From Gautieria morchelliformis (taxonomy: Eukaryota; Basidiomycota; Agaricomycetes; Gomphales; Gomphaceae), in NCBI GenBank assembly GCA_015179125.1, contig WHVA01000037.1:186001-250000 (forward strand): a stretch of DNA of 64,000 nt. The letters are read 5' to 3'. The notes beneath the pieces are model-generated. The model saw nothing but the letters and a program-made list of their open reading frames with translations, did no database searches and had not been told where the DNA came from. Every line of letters begins with the position of its first letter. The first letter of the stretch is position 1. Shown here one piece after another: positions 43,066-55,241 of this stretch. The translations under genes and the position numbers were made by a program.

Positions 43066-44508
43066 GATATAAGAAAGAAAACCTGATGGACTAAGTTTTG
43101 GGTAGCGGTGTGGGGTTGGAGTAGCAGATGCGAAGGGCTATATATAAGATTCTGGCCATGGCTGCTGCCAGGTCAACAGACATTCACAGCATCCTATACC
43201 AGTACCGAAGCATCGCACAACGGTGGGTAGTCTGATGAGTGAACATTCTATGTAAAAGAATTAACGTTAGCAATACAACGTCGACGCATGATGGCATCAG
43301 ATGGGCACTGGCGAGTAATTGACGCTTGGGGTCTTGCCAGGAATTGGTCATTACATCCGATTTGCCTGGGCGGAATGGTCCCCAAGGTCCATATAAACCT
43401 GTGGGCACACTGGGGACTCACTGACGACTCACAGTGCAGTGTCAGCATAACACCACATGAAAACCAAGTGCGACACAGCTCATTGATGTGTATCAAGATG
43501 TTGCATCTCCAGTGTGTCACTTATGATGGGAACACGAGGAAGCGAGATGATATGAAAGATCTAGGCTGTCTAGTTCAAAGCCCCAGGTTGGCGCGTGGGT
43601 GTAATTATATAGCGGCGCTGGATAAACTCAGCAGAGATATCAGCGCGTGTCAATGTTGCTGGAAATGGGGACACGAGACGTTTCTCGTCTTGGCGTCGTG
43701 TCCTGTACGAAGAGACTATCGAATTTAAACATGGAGCACAAGGACATGGTAACCGCGATATCGTACATTCTGTTTACCGGATGAGATGACGGTGTAGAGC
43801 TCAGGAAGCTACTGCGGTGATCTGCGAGGTGTTTGCAGTCTTGTTGTATGATATATTTTTAGAATGGGGACCATGCGACCTAGCGAGAATAAACGGTATT
43901 GGACGTCGGGCATGGTTTTGCCGTCATTCGATAATTCAGAGGGGAAAAATTTGTAGCTGTCGTGAATCATGTCAGCTCCTTTGGCACACCGGTAACAAGC
44001 TGACCTGGTTGGATCGAAAGTAAAACATAAACGATATTATCTATATGTACAATGCATTCCGATCGAATTTCACTTATCGACCAGATGCTGATAATTCTGA
44101 GCGAAGAGAGCTTTCGTTTGGTGTGGCGCTCCCATCCACGGTGACCCACCAAACAAAGACAAACATGCACGCCGACGCCCGAGTCGGAAGTTACAACGTG
44201 ACACAGACACGGACACGGATACGGACACCGACAACCTCATCTTTCATGGCATTACCACGCATTTTACCCGTCCCATTACATAACGCTACCAGCCTTCTCT
44301 CCCAGGCTTCATAACTCCCACCGCCATCTCCCGCCCACGGCCATGAACTTGTATGATGTTTCCGGTATGCCTCTCAGTGGAGGGGACGGTGGGGTGGGTG
44401 TGTATGTGCCGGGTGGTCAGCAAGGGGAACGAGCGGAGTATCCGGCATTTCCCATTGCACATAAACAGCCCATCCATCCTACATGACGGGTTTGCTGCCC
44501 TCTCCACC
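43066..44508. repeat. Upstream spacer of DUF6533 unit (copy 5)
   Basis: Homologous to 53760-55200 and 59850-61200. It contains the DUF6533 TATA element and, near the right end, short GACACGGACACG direct repeats. No conserved ORF. Confidence 0.5.
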
Positions 44509-46600
44509 ATGTCTCGCCATCCATCCATCCGCCACCATGACCCAGACCCAGACACAAGGACGGGCCCTGGAGACACAACCCCACCCAGCCGATGGTACGT
44601 CCCGTTGCCGAGTCCCGCGTGTCTCGTACCGAACGCTGCACGCTGCTCGCTAGACTCCAACCTCCCGCCCCTCACGTCCCACACCGCCCTCCCGCCCCGC
44701 GGCTGGCCCTTCCCGCCCCCGCCCACCGGTCACGAGCTCATGAAGCTCTCTTCCCCACCTGTCCCTCCAGGGGCGGCCCCTTCCCCCACGACCCACGCCT
44801 ACCACGACCTGGGGGGCTTCCCCGCGAAGGACGCGCGCTACCCGTGCTAGATGTGTGCCCGGAGAGCTCCAGAAGAATAGGCAGCTGGAGTGCGGCCGTG
44901 GCGCATGGCGCGGGACGTCCCCGTGGTTCGGCGTGCAGGAGCGCACGATTTTCGGGGGCGGGGGCGGGGGCGGTGGCGGGGGCGGGGGCGGAGACATGGC
45001 CGGCGCATGTTCAAAGGCGGGCGCGTCCACAATGACGCCGACGCCCCCAGACGTCGGGAGTTCTTCAAGACGGCGCCGGCACCGGAGTTCGTCGCGGCCG
45101 AGCCCGACTTGCATGTCGGCGGGCAGCGCGTGCGCGCGATTGGCGACGCGGGGCCCGGGGACGACCCCCCCGCGAGGCGGCGCAGGGGTGGGGCTGGAGA
45201 GCGCTCTCGCCTTCCTTGGTCAGCTCTTCCAGAGGGTGTTGATGTCCAAATTGGGCGGGATGTGATGCCAGCTGTCAGACCTGTCAGTTATAGACGTTTT
45301 ATGGCTAGAAAGGCGATGGGACGAGGATCGGGCGGAGCTTTACATAATGTGCTTCCCTGTCACCGGCTCGCTGTTCCGAGGAAAGGAATTGGGATTTTGA
45401 CGGAAAGTCATCGAGTCGCAGGTTCCCGGTCTTCCTCCATTGCCAATGTTGGCCTTGTCCAACCCACACGCGCACATCCTGATCAATGCTACTTCTAACT
45501 AGTGTTTTGCAAAGCCCGGCTCGGCTCACCCGGGCTGTGCCCGACTTTTGTCAGGGCTCGTGAGTGCGCACATCATTTGAGATGCAATGCCGAACTGAAA
45601 ATTATACATACTTTCATGTAGCTAGTTGTATTCTACCGCACCCAACTTCATGGCACATCCCATTCGACAGTGTCTCCTCCCTTTTGCCCAACGCCCCTGG
45701 TCTCCTTAGACTCGGCCTCAGCCTTCACGCCCCTCACGTCCCCCATCGCACTCCCCGGGCCCTCCCCGCCCCTCCCACGAGCACGAGCTCATGAAGACGT
45801 TTTCTACCAAGCAGTGGCTCCTTCCCGCGTGATCCGCACGCGGTTCGCCGCGGAGGGCACGCCGTGCCCGTGCGAGGCATGTGTGTGAGAGAGCTGGAGA
45901 GGAATGTGCACCTGGGGCGCATGGCGCGGCACATCCGTATGGTTCCGCGTGCAGGAGCGCGCATTTCTGAGGGTAGGGGGCGCGTGCGGCGCCTGAACAG
46001 GGCGCGGTTTGGAGGCAGGGACGGGGCACGCTGAAAGGCGGGCGCGAAGACACCCCAGACGAGGTGAGTCCTTCAAGACGGCCTGGCAAGGGGGTTTAGC
46101 GGAGCGGGCGATCACGAGTTTTATGTCGGCTGGGAGCGGGTACATGCGATTGACGTGACGGTGGACGAACCTCCGTGAAGCCGCGCAGGGGTCTGGAGAG
46201 CGCTGGCCCCGCGGGTGACGTCGATACGTCGCGGGCGCGTGGAGGTGAGCCATGTGCGGGCGTCGCCCCCACTGGGGCGGTCCTGCTCCCGGGGGCTTGG
46301 CACGGCTATGGGCAACAGTACACCCCCCCCCCCCCCCTCGGGCTGGCACGCTGCCACGTCGCACATCCACCCACCCCAGCACACACGCGCCACCGCCGAC
46401 GAAAGCAACAACCGCTCCCACATCAGCTCCATCGCCACGAGCGCTCACACGCGCCCGCACCTAACCCTCGCTCCACCCCGCCCGCACCCAACGTTGCACC
46501 TACATGCTTCCCCGCCCCCACACTCGCCGCACCGCCTTAACCCCGCGCCGCCGCGCGGGAAAATAGATGCAACGCATCTTCGTGAACCCACCACCCACCA
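44509..46600 (+). pseudogene. GC-rich degenerate coding modules (copy 5)
   Basis: Starts MSRHPSIRHHDP, followed by a GTACGT splice donor and then frames that shift repeatedly. Recognisable blocks shared with the other copies are HELMKL, a WFGVQERTIF-like WFxxQERxFF block and RVRAIGDAGPGD (about 45120). A second diverged module at 45800-46200 has ERVHAIDVTVDEP. A (GGGGGC)n run at 44957-44990 and a ~15 C run near 46325 lie within. I do not recognise the family. Repeated conservation suggests it once encoded a protein. Confidence 0.35.
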
Positions 46601-46609
46601 CCACCTTTC

Positions 46610-47575
46610 CTCCCCGCGGAAATGAAACCGCGCACGTTCTCCCGCCCAACGCGCAACCCTGCCGCACGGCGGCGCAAGTGACGCCCATAAGTCATTTTGT
46701 GAACCACCTGCTCGGCTGGCGTTCGACCAGGACCACGGGATGACTCATGAGCCGAGTGCCGGAGGCACAACAGGCAGCAAATCGCATCCCGCAGTCGTCA
46801 CGATGGCTTCAAGTATCAGTTCATGCTTGAAGACAGACACGCGGACACGCAGCGAGCCTATCGCTTTTGGCATATCCGTGTATACTTATGCGCATCGACA
46901 CTGTACGGTGCTCGCGTGCAGTTAAATACACTCTGCTCGTGCGACTGGAATATGAACGTCCATCATGTGGACCGGGTACGTCGTGGTCTCCCTCAGTTTA
47001 AACTTGTTTTAATGTGATGCCAGACTCCACCCAGGCCAGGCACTGCTGATATGCGTGTGCATTACAATATGATCCTGCGTACTCGCGTCTGGCAGGGTGT
47101 TTGAGGCAGTCATGGGCTTATGACCTTCGCACTACGGGGCCTATGCATGGGCCAACTCAGAACACAGCCCAAGTGTGGGCGGGAGAGCCTTCATCATCAT
47201 ACTTCTCTTCGCGTGCTGTGACAGCACTCCACCGGAGGAACAAAGTGCATTCCTCAATGATGGTGCGGCGTGGGCCAGATACTTTCATATCAGATCAGGA
47301 ACTGGCATTGGGAGTATACTTCTGCCGAACAGAATTGTATATCAGACACTGACACCCATATCCTGGACCATAGGACAGCCTGTGATGCATGGTGACCATT
47401 ATTATTGATGCTATATTTGCGAATGTGCATGTTGGAGTGTTGGCACTGATGCATCCTGAGCCCTGATGTAAGATGGCCTGGCACATAAGAATGTGATGAT
47501 GGTATGGTATGCCTCATAGTGTTTACAAATAACACAACTGAACATATCCTTCAGACGAGGTCAGGAGTGAATCCC
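46610..47575. repeat. Unit-end repeat (Repeat A), copy 2
   Basis: Homologous to 57220-57720 and 50190-51640. It contains the empty site (GCACTACGG, ACT at 47131-47133) for the MITE found at 50700. Confidence 0.6.
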
Positions 47576-48356
47576 GGAGGATTCCCGTGCAAGAACTATA
47601 CAGTGGGTCCTCACAGACCCACTGGTGCTATGTAAGCTACCAGCCATTATGTATTGCCGTGAGGCAATACAGGTAAATATATGTATTTACACTCGGCCAG
47701 CACCAATAACTCGGTGCCAGGGTGCGGGTTGGACTGATGGGGGGTTGGAATACCGGTGACAGAATGGGGGGGTTTTCTGGAACGCTCGAAGCACCTCGTG
47801 CACACCAAGCTTCGATCGTCGGTGTTATGCAGCTGCCTTCGGCATGGGTGTAAGAATGGGTGATTGCCATTCTGAACAATGAGTGTAGAGAGTTCAGATA
47901 TACTGTTAAGACTATGATTTGTACTGTAGTTCAGCTTTACCAAGGCCAAACTCAGGTCTCAGGTCAGAGGGCTTGGATTCAACCTCGTGGGTTGCACCCA
48001 CTCAGTGTTCCACCCTAATTTCGGGAGTGGTCTCGGTTATAAGCCGAGGATTGGATTTGATATCAAGCAGAGGGTCTAATGTACAAGAAGCTGATCCGAT
48101 ATCTGAACTGAGGAGCTATGATACATTGACTGGGGGTCTATATAGTAAAGTAGCGTGCAGGGTCGAGAGGGGTCAATGATCGGATCAATGGACAGGGGAA
48201 CAAAGGGTCAGGCAAACGGGGAACTAACTAGAAAAGGAAGTCAAGGGTGATGGAAGGTACGAAGAGAAACCTGAAGGAAGCCAAGTGAAACCTGAGGTTC
48301 CCAAATGAATACTGAAGCTGAGGCTTCGGGACTGGAGTCAGGAACAGATCGTAACA
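47576..48356. other. Unidentified insertion between repeat units
   Basis: About 780 bp with no counterpart in the other units. It includes two neat hairpins, CAGTGGGTC..GACCCACTG (47601-47624) and TGTATTGCC..GGCAATACA (about 47649-47670). Its right border is CGTAACAGTAACA against GC-rich module sequence. LTR-like in feel, but I could not confirm termini or a TSD. No gene. Confidence 0.35.
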
Positions 48357-48427
48357 GTAACAGCACACCATCCCCGCACGATCCTGGCATGCTGCCACGG
48401 TGCACATCCACCCACCCCAGCCCACAC
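48357..48427. repeat. Fragment of the GC-rich module left of the hAT-like element
   Basis: CATGCTGCCACGGTGCACAT matches 56891 and 46350; it continues at 49916 after the insertion. Confidence 0.6.
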
Positions 48428-49915
48428 AGGATTATTCTATTTGGAAACCACTCAAAACCCTATGAAACCCTCCAAACCGCCCTGGGTTTCAGTGACATCA
48501 CCAGAAACCCAGTGCAGTTGTTTTCTAATGTCCTCTAAGAGTCCGAAGCACTGGCATCTAGCCAAGTGCCGCCTACAATTCCAGGGAGTTGGTGCCGCCA
48601 CATCTCAGATCTGGAGTAATTATCTTTCACAACTCACCAGATGTAACTATGTCCTAAGCTTTTTCTCAGCTACTGCAGCTATGCTTTGCACTCATTAATG
48701 TCAAACATGCATTGGCTATTCAAACAGGTTTGAGCTGACTTTGAGCTGAGAAAAAATGCAGAGAACACACAGAACACAGAGCACAGATCAAGAGCAGCAG
48801 TAAGATGGCGTGGCAGATGTAGAGACTAGTGTTGCCATGACTCAGGTTTTAGGCTGAGGTAGGAGTCAAGTCCGGTGCTTCTTCAAGTCAAACTGGGACT
48901 AGTTGAGGGGTCTCTCCCAGAGACCCCGGTGCAGACAACACAATGCAGGACTGGCAACACAGGGCAGGGGTCGCACAGAGCTAGTTTGTGTTGTAACTCT
49001 CCCATCTTGGCATCCATCCTTTTACCCACATCCACTGCCTGGAGACTGTCATGTCAACATCACCACACACCCACCCCCACACCTGTCCCTAAGTGCAGGA
49101 CCCTCTGACTTGGTGCCATGAACCCTGTCCTACCAGGCCATGTATGTGCTCCAACCAACTTCTAGTCTATCAGTGTCCATCCCCTCTGACACACAGCAAG
49201 CATGCGCATCAGCTCTGGGTAGATATTGGGTCGTCCACTAAACAGCAGGTGGCCTTGGTATGTGGCTAGTGTCAGCCCAATGGGAGGATCAAGTTGATGG
49301 CCAGTGAACACCTCAGAGCCCACTTCCAGGCTAACATCACATGCAGCAGCATGGCGAAGAGAGACTCCAACTGCCACAAGAGCTGTGAGCTGACAGGGGG
49401 TGAGTGAAGGGTGCTGGAGGTGGAGACAAGGTGCTCACAGAGAGAGCTGATGACACACACTAGGAAGATAGAAGTGAGGACTCATAGGTAGGTGAGACAA
49501 GGTGGTAAACAGTGAGCAGAGAATACAGGAGCTGAAGATAGAGGTAAGAACGCATAGTCAGCCTGACACTTAGGTGCCAGCACTTCCTGCAGTGATGGCA
49601 GAGTCATCACCAGTGTTAGCTTGAAATAGTATGCAGTGGTAGCACACAAAGGGCCTCCAGAAACATACCTAATTGCCACAAGATTCTCGACTAGCACCCC
49701 ACAGGCCACTGGTTGTCATATGATACAGCTCAGCATGAGTCCAGAAAACCTGTGGAGGGTGAGAACACAGGATAGTTAGGTAGGACCAGGAATTTGGCTG
49801 AATCCTGACAACAGTTGAGAATCCTTGCAACCCACATTTCCAAAGGGCCAACTACTTTGGAGGTAGGGTTTCTATTCCCATGGGGGTTTCGAGGGGTTTC
49901 CAAATAGAATAATCT
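48428..49915. mobile_element. 1.5 kb non-autonomous hAT-like element
   Basis: Terminal inverted repeats of about 45 bp start AGGATTATTCTATTTGGAAA (the right end reads AGATTATTC in reverse complement). The 8 bp flanks are GCCCACAC (48420-48427) and GCACACAC (49916-49923), one mismatch. The unoccupied site GCACACAC is at 56923-56930 in a paralogous unit. An 8 bp TSD fits hAT elements. No transposase or other convincing gene lies inside. Confidence 0.7.
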
Positions 49916-50189
49916 GCACACACACCCCACCGCAGATGATGAAAGCAACAACCGCACCCACACCAGCTCCAGTGCCCCAAGCCCCCCATGCTGCCTGCAT
50001 CCCCCACTCACTCCACTTCACCCACACCCAACAATGGACCTACAAGCGTCCCCTCCCCTTCACTTGCCACATTGCCCATCCTGCACTGCCACACCCCCTT
50101 AACCCTGCCCGCCCCCCCTGCGATGGAACCAGAAAATACACACAACACCCACCACCACCATTCCTCCCGCCCTCCCCATGGAAACGAAA
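49916..50189. repeat. GC-rich module remnant
   Basis: Resumes the CCACCGC..GATGAAAGCAAC sequence homologous to 46390-46600 and 56930-57220. Frames are degenerate. Confidence 0.5.
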
Positions 50190-51640
50190 CCACACACCTT
50201 CTCCCACCCAATGTGTTACCCCTGTGGCATGGTGGCGCCAGCAAAAAGTGATGCCCATAAGTTATAAACTGCCTGCTTGGCGGGCATCAGACCGAGACCA
50301 TGGGATGACCCATGAGTCGAGTGCCGGAAGTACAGCAGCAGGCAGCAAATCGCATCAGGCAGTCATGGTGATGATGGCTATAAGTATCACAACTTGGGAC
50401 TTAAAGACTGATCCACGGACACTCAGCAAGCCTATCACTTTTGCATATCCATGTATACTTATGCGCATAAACACTGTACGGTGGTTGCATGGAGTTTAAA
50501 TATGCTCTGCTTGTGCAACTGGAATATCAGCATCCATCAGGTGGATTGGGTACGTCGCAATCTCCATAAGCTTAATCTCATTTTAATGTGCTCCACCCAG
50601 GCCAAACGCTGCTGATATTCACACGCATTACAATAGGGTCTTGCATACTCATGTGTGGCAGGGTGTTCATTGCAGTCATGGGCTTATAGCCTTCATACTC
50701 ACTGCAGGCATATAAAAGTTTTTTTGTCTGAAAAACTGTTGAAAAAACTGTAAATATTTTCCAAATATTTTTAGTGTTTTTTATGTAAAAAAAACTATAA
50801 TAAAATTTTGTGTTTTTATTAGAATTTGTTGAGCAAGAAAATTGTAAAAAAATTCAAAGTTTTTTTCAGGGTTTTTTATGGGTTTCTTTGTGTTTTCACA
50901 GAGAAACTTATAAAAAGACATAAAAAACCCTGCAAAAAACTTTAAACTTTTTTACAATTTTCTTGCTCAACAAATTCTAACAAAAACACAAAATTTTGTT
51001 AAAGTTTTTTTACATTAAAAACACTAAAAAATTTTGGAATATCTTTACAGTTTTTTGAACAGTTTTTCAGACCAGAAAATCTTCATATGCCTCTAGTGAC
51101 TATGGGGCCCATGCATGGGCTAAGTCAGCACACAGCCCAGATGTTGGCATGAGAGCCTTTCTCATCATGCTTCTTGTGACAGCCCTCCACCGGAGGAACA
51201 AAGTACATTCCTCAATGATGGTGTGGCGTGTGCCAGGCACTTTCATATCGGATCAGGGAACTGGGATTGGGAGTATACTTCTGCCGAACAGAATAGCATC
51301 TCAGACACCGACACCTATATTGACCATCAAACAGGCTGCTGCCCGGGATGAACAGTGACCATTATTATCAATGCTATGGTTGTGAATGTGCATGTTAGAC
51401 TGTTAGTTGGCACTGATGCATCCTGAACCCTGGTGTAAGATGGCCAGTTGTGTAAGAATGCGATGATGGTATGGCATGCCTCATAGCTTTACAAATAACA
51501 TAACCTTCAGAAATGGTCAGGATCCCAGGCATGTGCATGCACACACACCATATGCAGTTCCTTTCCATGTGCCCAGCCAAGCCCATGCCACCATATTTCT
51601 CAAGATGCAATTCTCTGATCAGTACACAGTAGACTGACGC
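50190..51640. repeat. Unit-end repeat (Repeat A), copy 3, with MITE inserted
   Basis: Homologous to 46610-47575, split by 50700-51098. More diverged than the others (many C-to-T changes). Confidence 0.6.
50700..51098. mobile_element. 399 bp palindromic CACTA-type MITE
   Basis: Ends CACTGCAGGCATAT and (reverse complement) CACTAGAGGCATAT, with a TSD ACT at 50697-50699 and 51099-51101. The empty site is at 47131-47133. The whole element is one AT-rich inverted repeat (two arms of about 190 bp) around 50895. The termini share the CACTRNAGGCAT pattern with the 18.7 kb element. Confidence 0.85.
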
Positions 51641-51926
51641 CCAGCATCAATGGATGAGCAGTACATTCATGAAGCAAAGTAATGAAAAATTACAAATAAG
51701 GGCAAATTCAAAGCCTCGCAGCATATATCTATGTCTATGTTTACTATTTTTGAGGGTATAGGATGGCCAGAGTGAGCATATAGCCACAACCTCTATGGTG
51801 TCCGACTGCAAAGCGCTGCAATAGATTGGAAAGGTTGGGAATTGGATGGTTAATGTAAGTCGCTGTATCTTGATTGCTGTGGGGTTTGATAATTGCAGCT
51901 ATGATGCATCAGCTTGCATGGTATCC
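51641..51926. repeat. Intergenic stretch downstream of DUF6533 copy 2
   Basis: Shared with 57720-58069 (AAGCAAAGTAAT, GGTTGGGAATTGGATGGTTA-like). Probably 3' flank of the gene; nothing else seen. Confidence 0.4.
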
Positions 51927-53740
51927 TTAAGCCTCTGCTGTTCTCACAGATCCTATTGAGCTATTAATCAGCACCTCATGGAGACTCAAATCACTCACAC
52001 TGGACATAACAGGCCCCACCAGTCCTGCATCTCCGGAATATCCAGTCACCCAGGGAAACCCCGCTAACTCTATGCCAGCAGACCTAGCCTCTTCCAACTG
52101 CTGGCTTTCCTGATCAGCCACATTGTGTTGCAAGGTCTCAGCACTAAAAGCCTGTAGGTTGCCAAATTCAGCCACTATGGCATTGTGAACACTTTGTCTG
52201 ACCACTTGGATGGTAGAGAATAAAGAGTGGATGATGAGGGGGTGTTAAGTTGAGCGTGTCTCTCTCTCAGAGCTAGGTGAAAATGGCAGATGATAATTGC
52301 TGACAAGCTGTATGTGCACTGTTAGTACAATCACAGGGCTTTCTCAATGAAAATATGCCTGTTCTGAAGAGGGGTTAAGATGCCACACAGGCTTGGCTTT
52401 ATACAACAAAGGAACTGAAATTAGCCATTTTTATTATCAAGATCAATGTCTTACATACCCTCAATACCTGAAATGCAAAAGGAGACAGAGTAAGCTCTCA
52501 AAGCTTAACACATTTGGTAACAAGGCCTTAGATATGATAGCATTAGCTACAGTAATGGTAAGCACGAATCTGAATATAAATCAGACATAGGAAATATAAT
52601 AGGAATAATATTCCATACCCATATCTGACAAAGCCTTATCTGAGATTAGTGATATGACCATATATATGCAATATGTTGTATGCTCACCTTGGTAAATCGC
52701 TAGACTAATGAGAGATTTCTTGTCCCAAATCTCACCTTTCCACCGATGCCTCAGGGTTTGAATTGAGCTCAGAATGGTGACTATCACAACTCCAGTGTCA
52801 AAAAGGATTACAATGACATTATTGATAGTGGACACTGTCAAAGGTATTCAGGGCGGTTTGGCAAATGCTGGCCTAGGTCTTACACCTGAAGAAATTGTTA
52901 GTATATCTCTAGGCAGAAAGTCCTAGTCAGTACTGACAAAGTGAATCTATGAAGTTGTGATTGTGAACTAGTGATATTGCAGTTGTCCAAAACAGACTGG
53001 TACTATATACAATGGAATGAGTTTAGGCTATTTATACAAAGTCTACACAGGGACATACCACTTGATTGATAATAGCACCAAGAATGAGCAGCCCAAGAAC
53101 ACCCAAAGCTCTTTGATTCTGAAGGGAAATAGCATAGGTGCGAGCTAGCAGTAGGCCTAGACAAGTAAAGTGTGTTGATATTTCTACTTGAGAAATATAT
53201 GGGTATAATCCCTCACCCTGTATTCCAATGACAGAAAGAACAGCACAAGTACCACTGAGGTGATTGAGAGCATTACATTTCCTCCAAATATATGAGTCTA
53301 TAGGTTGCTTTTGCATGGGGAATAAAAGTCATACTAGATGCTTATTCAAATCAGTAGGAGCATTACACATGAAAACCATAGATGTAATGCACCTTAGCAG
53401 AAAAGTTAGATAAGTCAACATATATCTCAACAAGATATAAAACCAAGGGCATGTAACGAGCAAGTAAATACAGAATGGTGCCGAGCCTGACGGTCTTGCA
53501 CCAAATGTGGCTGATCTCAGATGGCAGTGTGAGAAGCGTGTCGAAGAAGAGTAGTGCTGTGTAACAAGGTATGGAACTGGTGGAATTACACGGGACATGT
53601 ACACATACCAAGCCCTGCGAAGACGGCAGAGTTGATCGCAAAGCAAGTTGAGGTAAGTTGCTTTGCATCGCACTCAATGTAGTAAGTACGGACCTATCTG
53701 ATAGTACTTGGATAACAGCCGAGGTGTCCGGCTGAGACAT
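51927..53740 (-). CDS. DUF6533-type seven-helix membrane protein, copy 2
   Basis: Exon blocks at 53740-53363 (MSQPDTSAVIQVL, then ALLFFDTLLTLPSEISHIW and YLLARYMPLVLYLV), 53316-53032 (HLSGTCAVLSVIGIQG, LLLARTYAISLQNQRALGVL), 52841-52581 (FDTGVVIVTILSSIQTL, then KKSLISLAIYQG with a following GTGAGC donor) and 52205-51927 (hydrophilic tail with EEARSAGIELAGFPW). The first two blocks give the DUF6533 domain and following helices; the last is a cytoplasmic-looking tail. All blocks are open, so this is the best candidate for a working copy. Exact splice sites between blocks are inferred. Confidence 0.65.
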
Positions 53741-53824
53741 GATATAAGAAAGAAAAACTAGGATGCAGACGAGGGACCAAGTTCTGCGTAGCGATGTGGG
53801 CGATGGAGTAGTAGATTGCGAAGG

Positions 53825-53835
53825 TCTATATATAA
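53825..53835 (-). promoter_or_regulatory. TATA element of DUF6533 copy 2
   Basis: CTATATATAAG about 85 bp upstream of the ATG, conserved in position in the other copies. Confidence 0.5.
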
Positions 53836-55241
53836 GATTCTGGCCATGGGTGCTGCCGGGTCAACAGATATTCACAGCATCCGATATCAGTGCCGAAGCA
53901 AGGCACAATTTGGAAGGTGGGTAGTCTGATGAACGAACATTCTATGTAGAAGTATTAACGTTAGCAATACAGTGTCGAGGCATGATGGCATCAGACGGGC
54001 GCGGGCGAGTAATTGACGCTTGGGTTCTTGCCCGGAATTGGTCATTACATCCGATTTGCCTGGGCGGAACGGCCCTCAAGGTCTGCATAAACTTGTCATG
54101 TAGGCACGCTGGGCACTCATTGACGATTCACAGTGCAATGTTAGCGTAACACTACAGAAACCAACTGCGACACAGCTCACTGATGTGTATCAAGATGTCG
54201 CATCTTCAACGTGTTACTCATGAAGATGAGAACACGAGGAAGCGAGATGATATGAGATCTAGGCTGTCGAGTTCGATGCCCAGAGTTGGCACGTGTTTGT
54301 ATTTCTATCGCGATGCTGGATAATCTCAGCAGAGACACCAGCTTGTGTCAATGTTGCTGGATATTGGGACACGAGACCCTCATTTTGGTGGCATGTCCTG
54401 TAAGACGTGAGAAGAGGTCGTATGAACAGACTATCGAATTAAACTGGGAGCACAATGCCACCGCGACATTGTGCATTCGGTGTATCAGTGATGTAGAGCT
54501 CAGGAAGCTATTGAGGTGATCTGCGACGTGTTTGAAGTTTTGTTGAGTATGATATTATTATAACGAGGAACGTGCGACCTAGCGAGAATAAAAGGTATTG
54601 GACGCCTGGCATGTTTTCGGAGTCATTCGATAATTCAGATTGGAAAAATTTGTCGCTGTCGTGAATGATGTCGGCTCCCTTGGAACACCAGTAACAAGCT
54701 AACCTGGTTGGATCCAGAGTCAAACATAAACTACATTATCTAGATATAAACGGCATTCCCATCGAATCTCACTTATCGACCGGATACTGATAATTCTGAG
54801 CGAAGAGAGCTTTCGTCGTGTGCGGGCCGCCCATGCACGAAAAAAGACAAACATGCACACCGACGCCCGACTCGGCTGCAGTTACAACGTGCAGCGTGAC
54901 ACAGACACCGACACGGATACGGACACAGACAAACTCTTCTTTCATAGCATTACCACGTATTTTACCCGTCCACTTACACAACGCTACCAGCCTTCCCTCC
55001 CAGGCTTCATATCCCCCACCGGCCTCTCCCGCCCACGGCCATGAACTTATAGTGATGTTTCCGGTATACCTTCCAGTGGAGGGGACGGTGGGGTGGGTGT
55101 GTATGTGCCAGGTGTAGATAAGGCAAGGAAGGGGAACGAGCGCAGTTTACGGTATTTCCCTTTGCATATAAAGAGCCCGTCCATCCTGCATGACGCGTTT
55201 GCTGCCTTCTCCACCACGTCGCCATCCATCCGTCCGCCAGC
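53836..55241. repeat. Upstream spacer of DUF6533 unit (copy 2)
   Basis: Homologous to 20018-21300, 43180-44508 and 59910-61216. A CATATAAAGAG box at about 55166 precedes the GC-rich module. GACACCGACACGGATACGG-like direct repeats lie near 54905. No conserved ORF. Confidence 0.5.

Noticed and set aside
44957..44990. G-rich (GGGGGC)n run as a regulatory quadruplex
   Set aside because: It could fold, but the run is not preserved in the homologous copies, so it looks like slippage rather than a functional element.
45804..46460. Long minus-strand ORFs opposite the GC-rich modules (also 44650-45114 and 56660-57034)
   Set aside because: High GC content keeps antisense frames open. Shared blocks between copies are on the plus strand.
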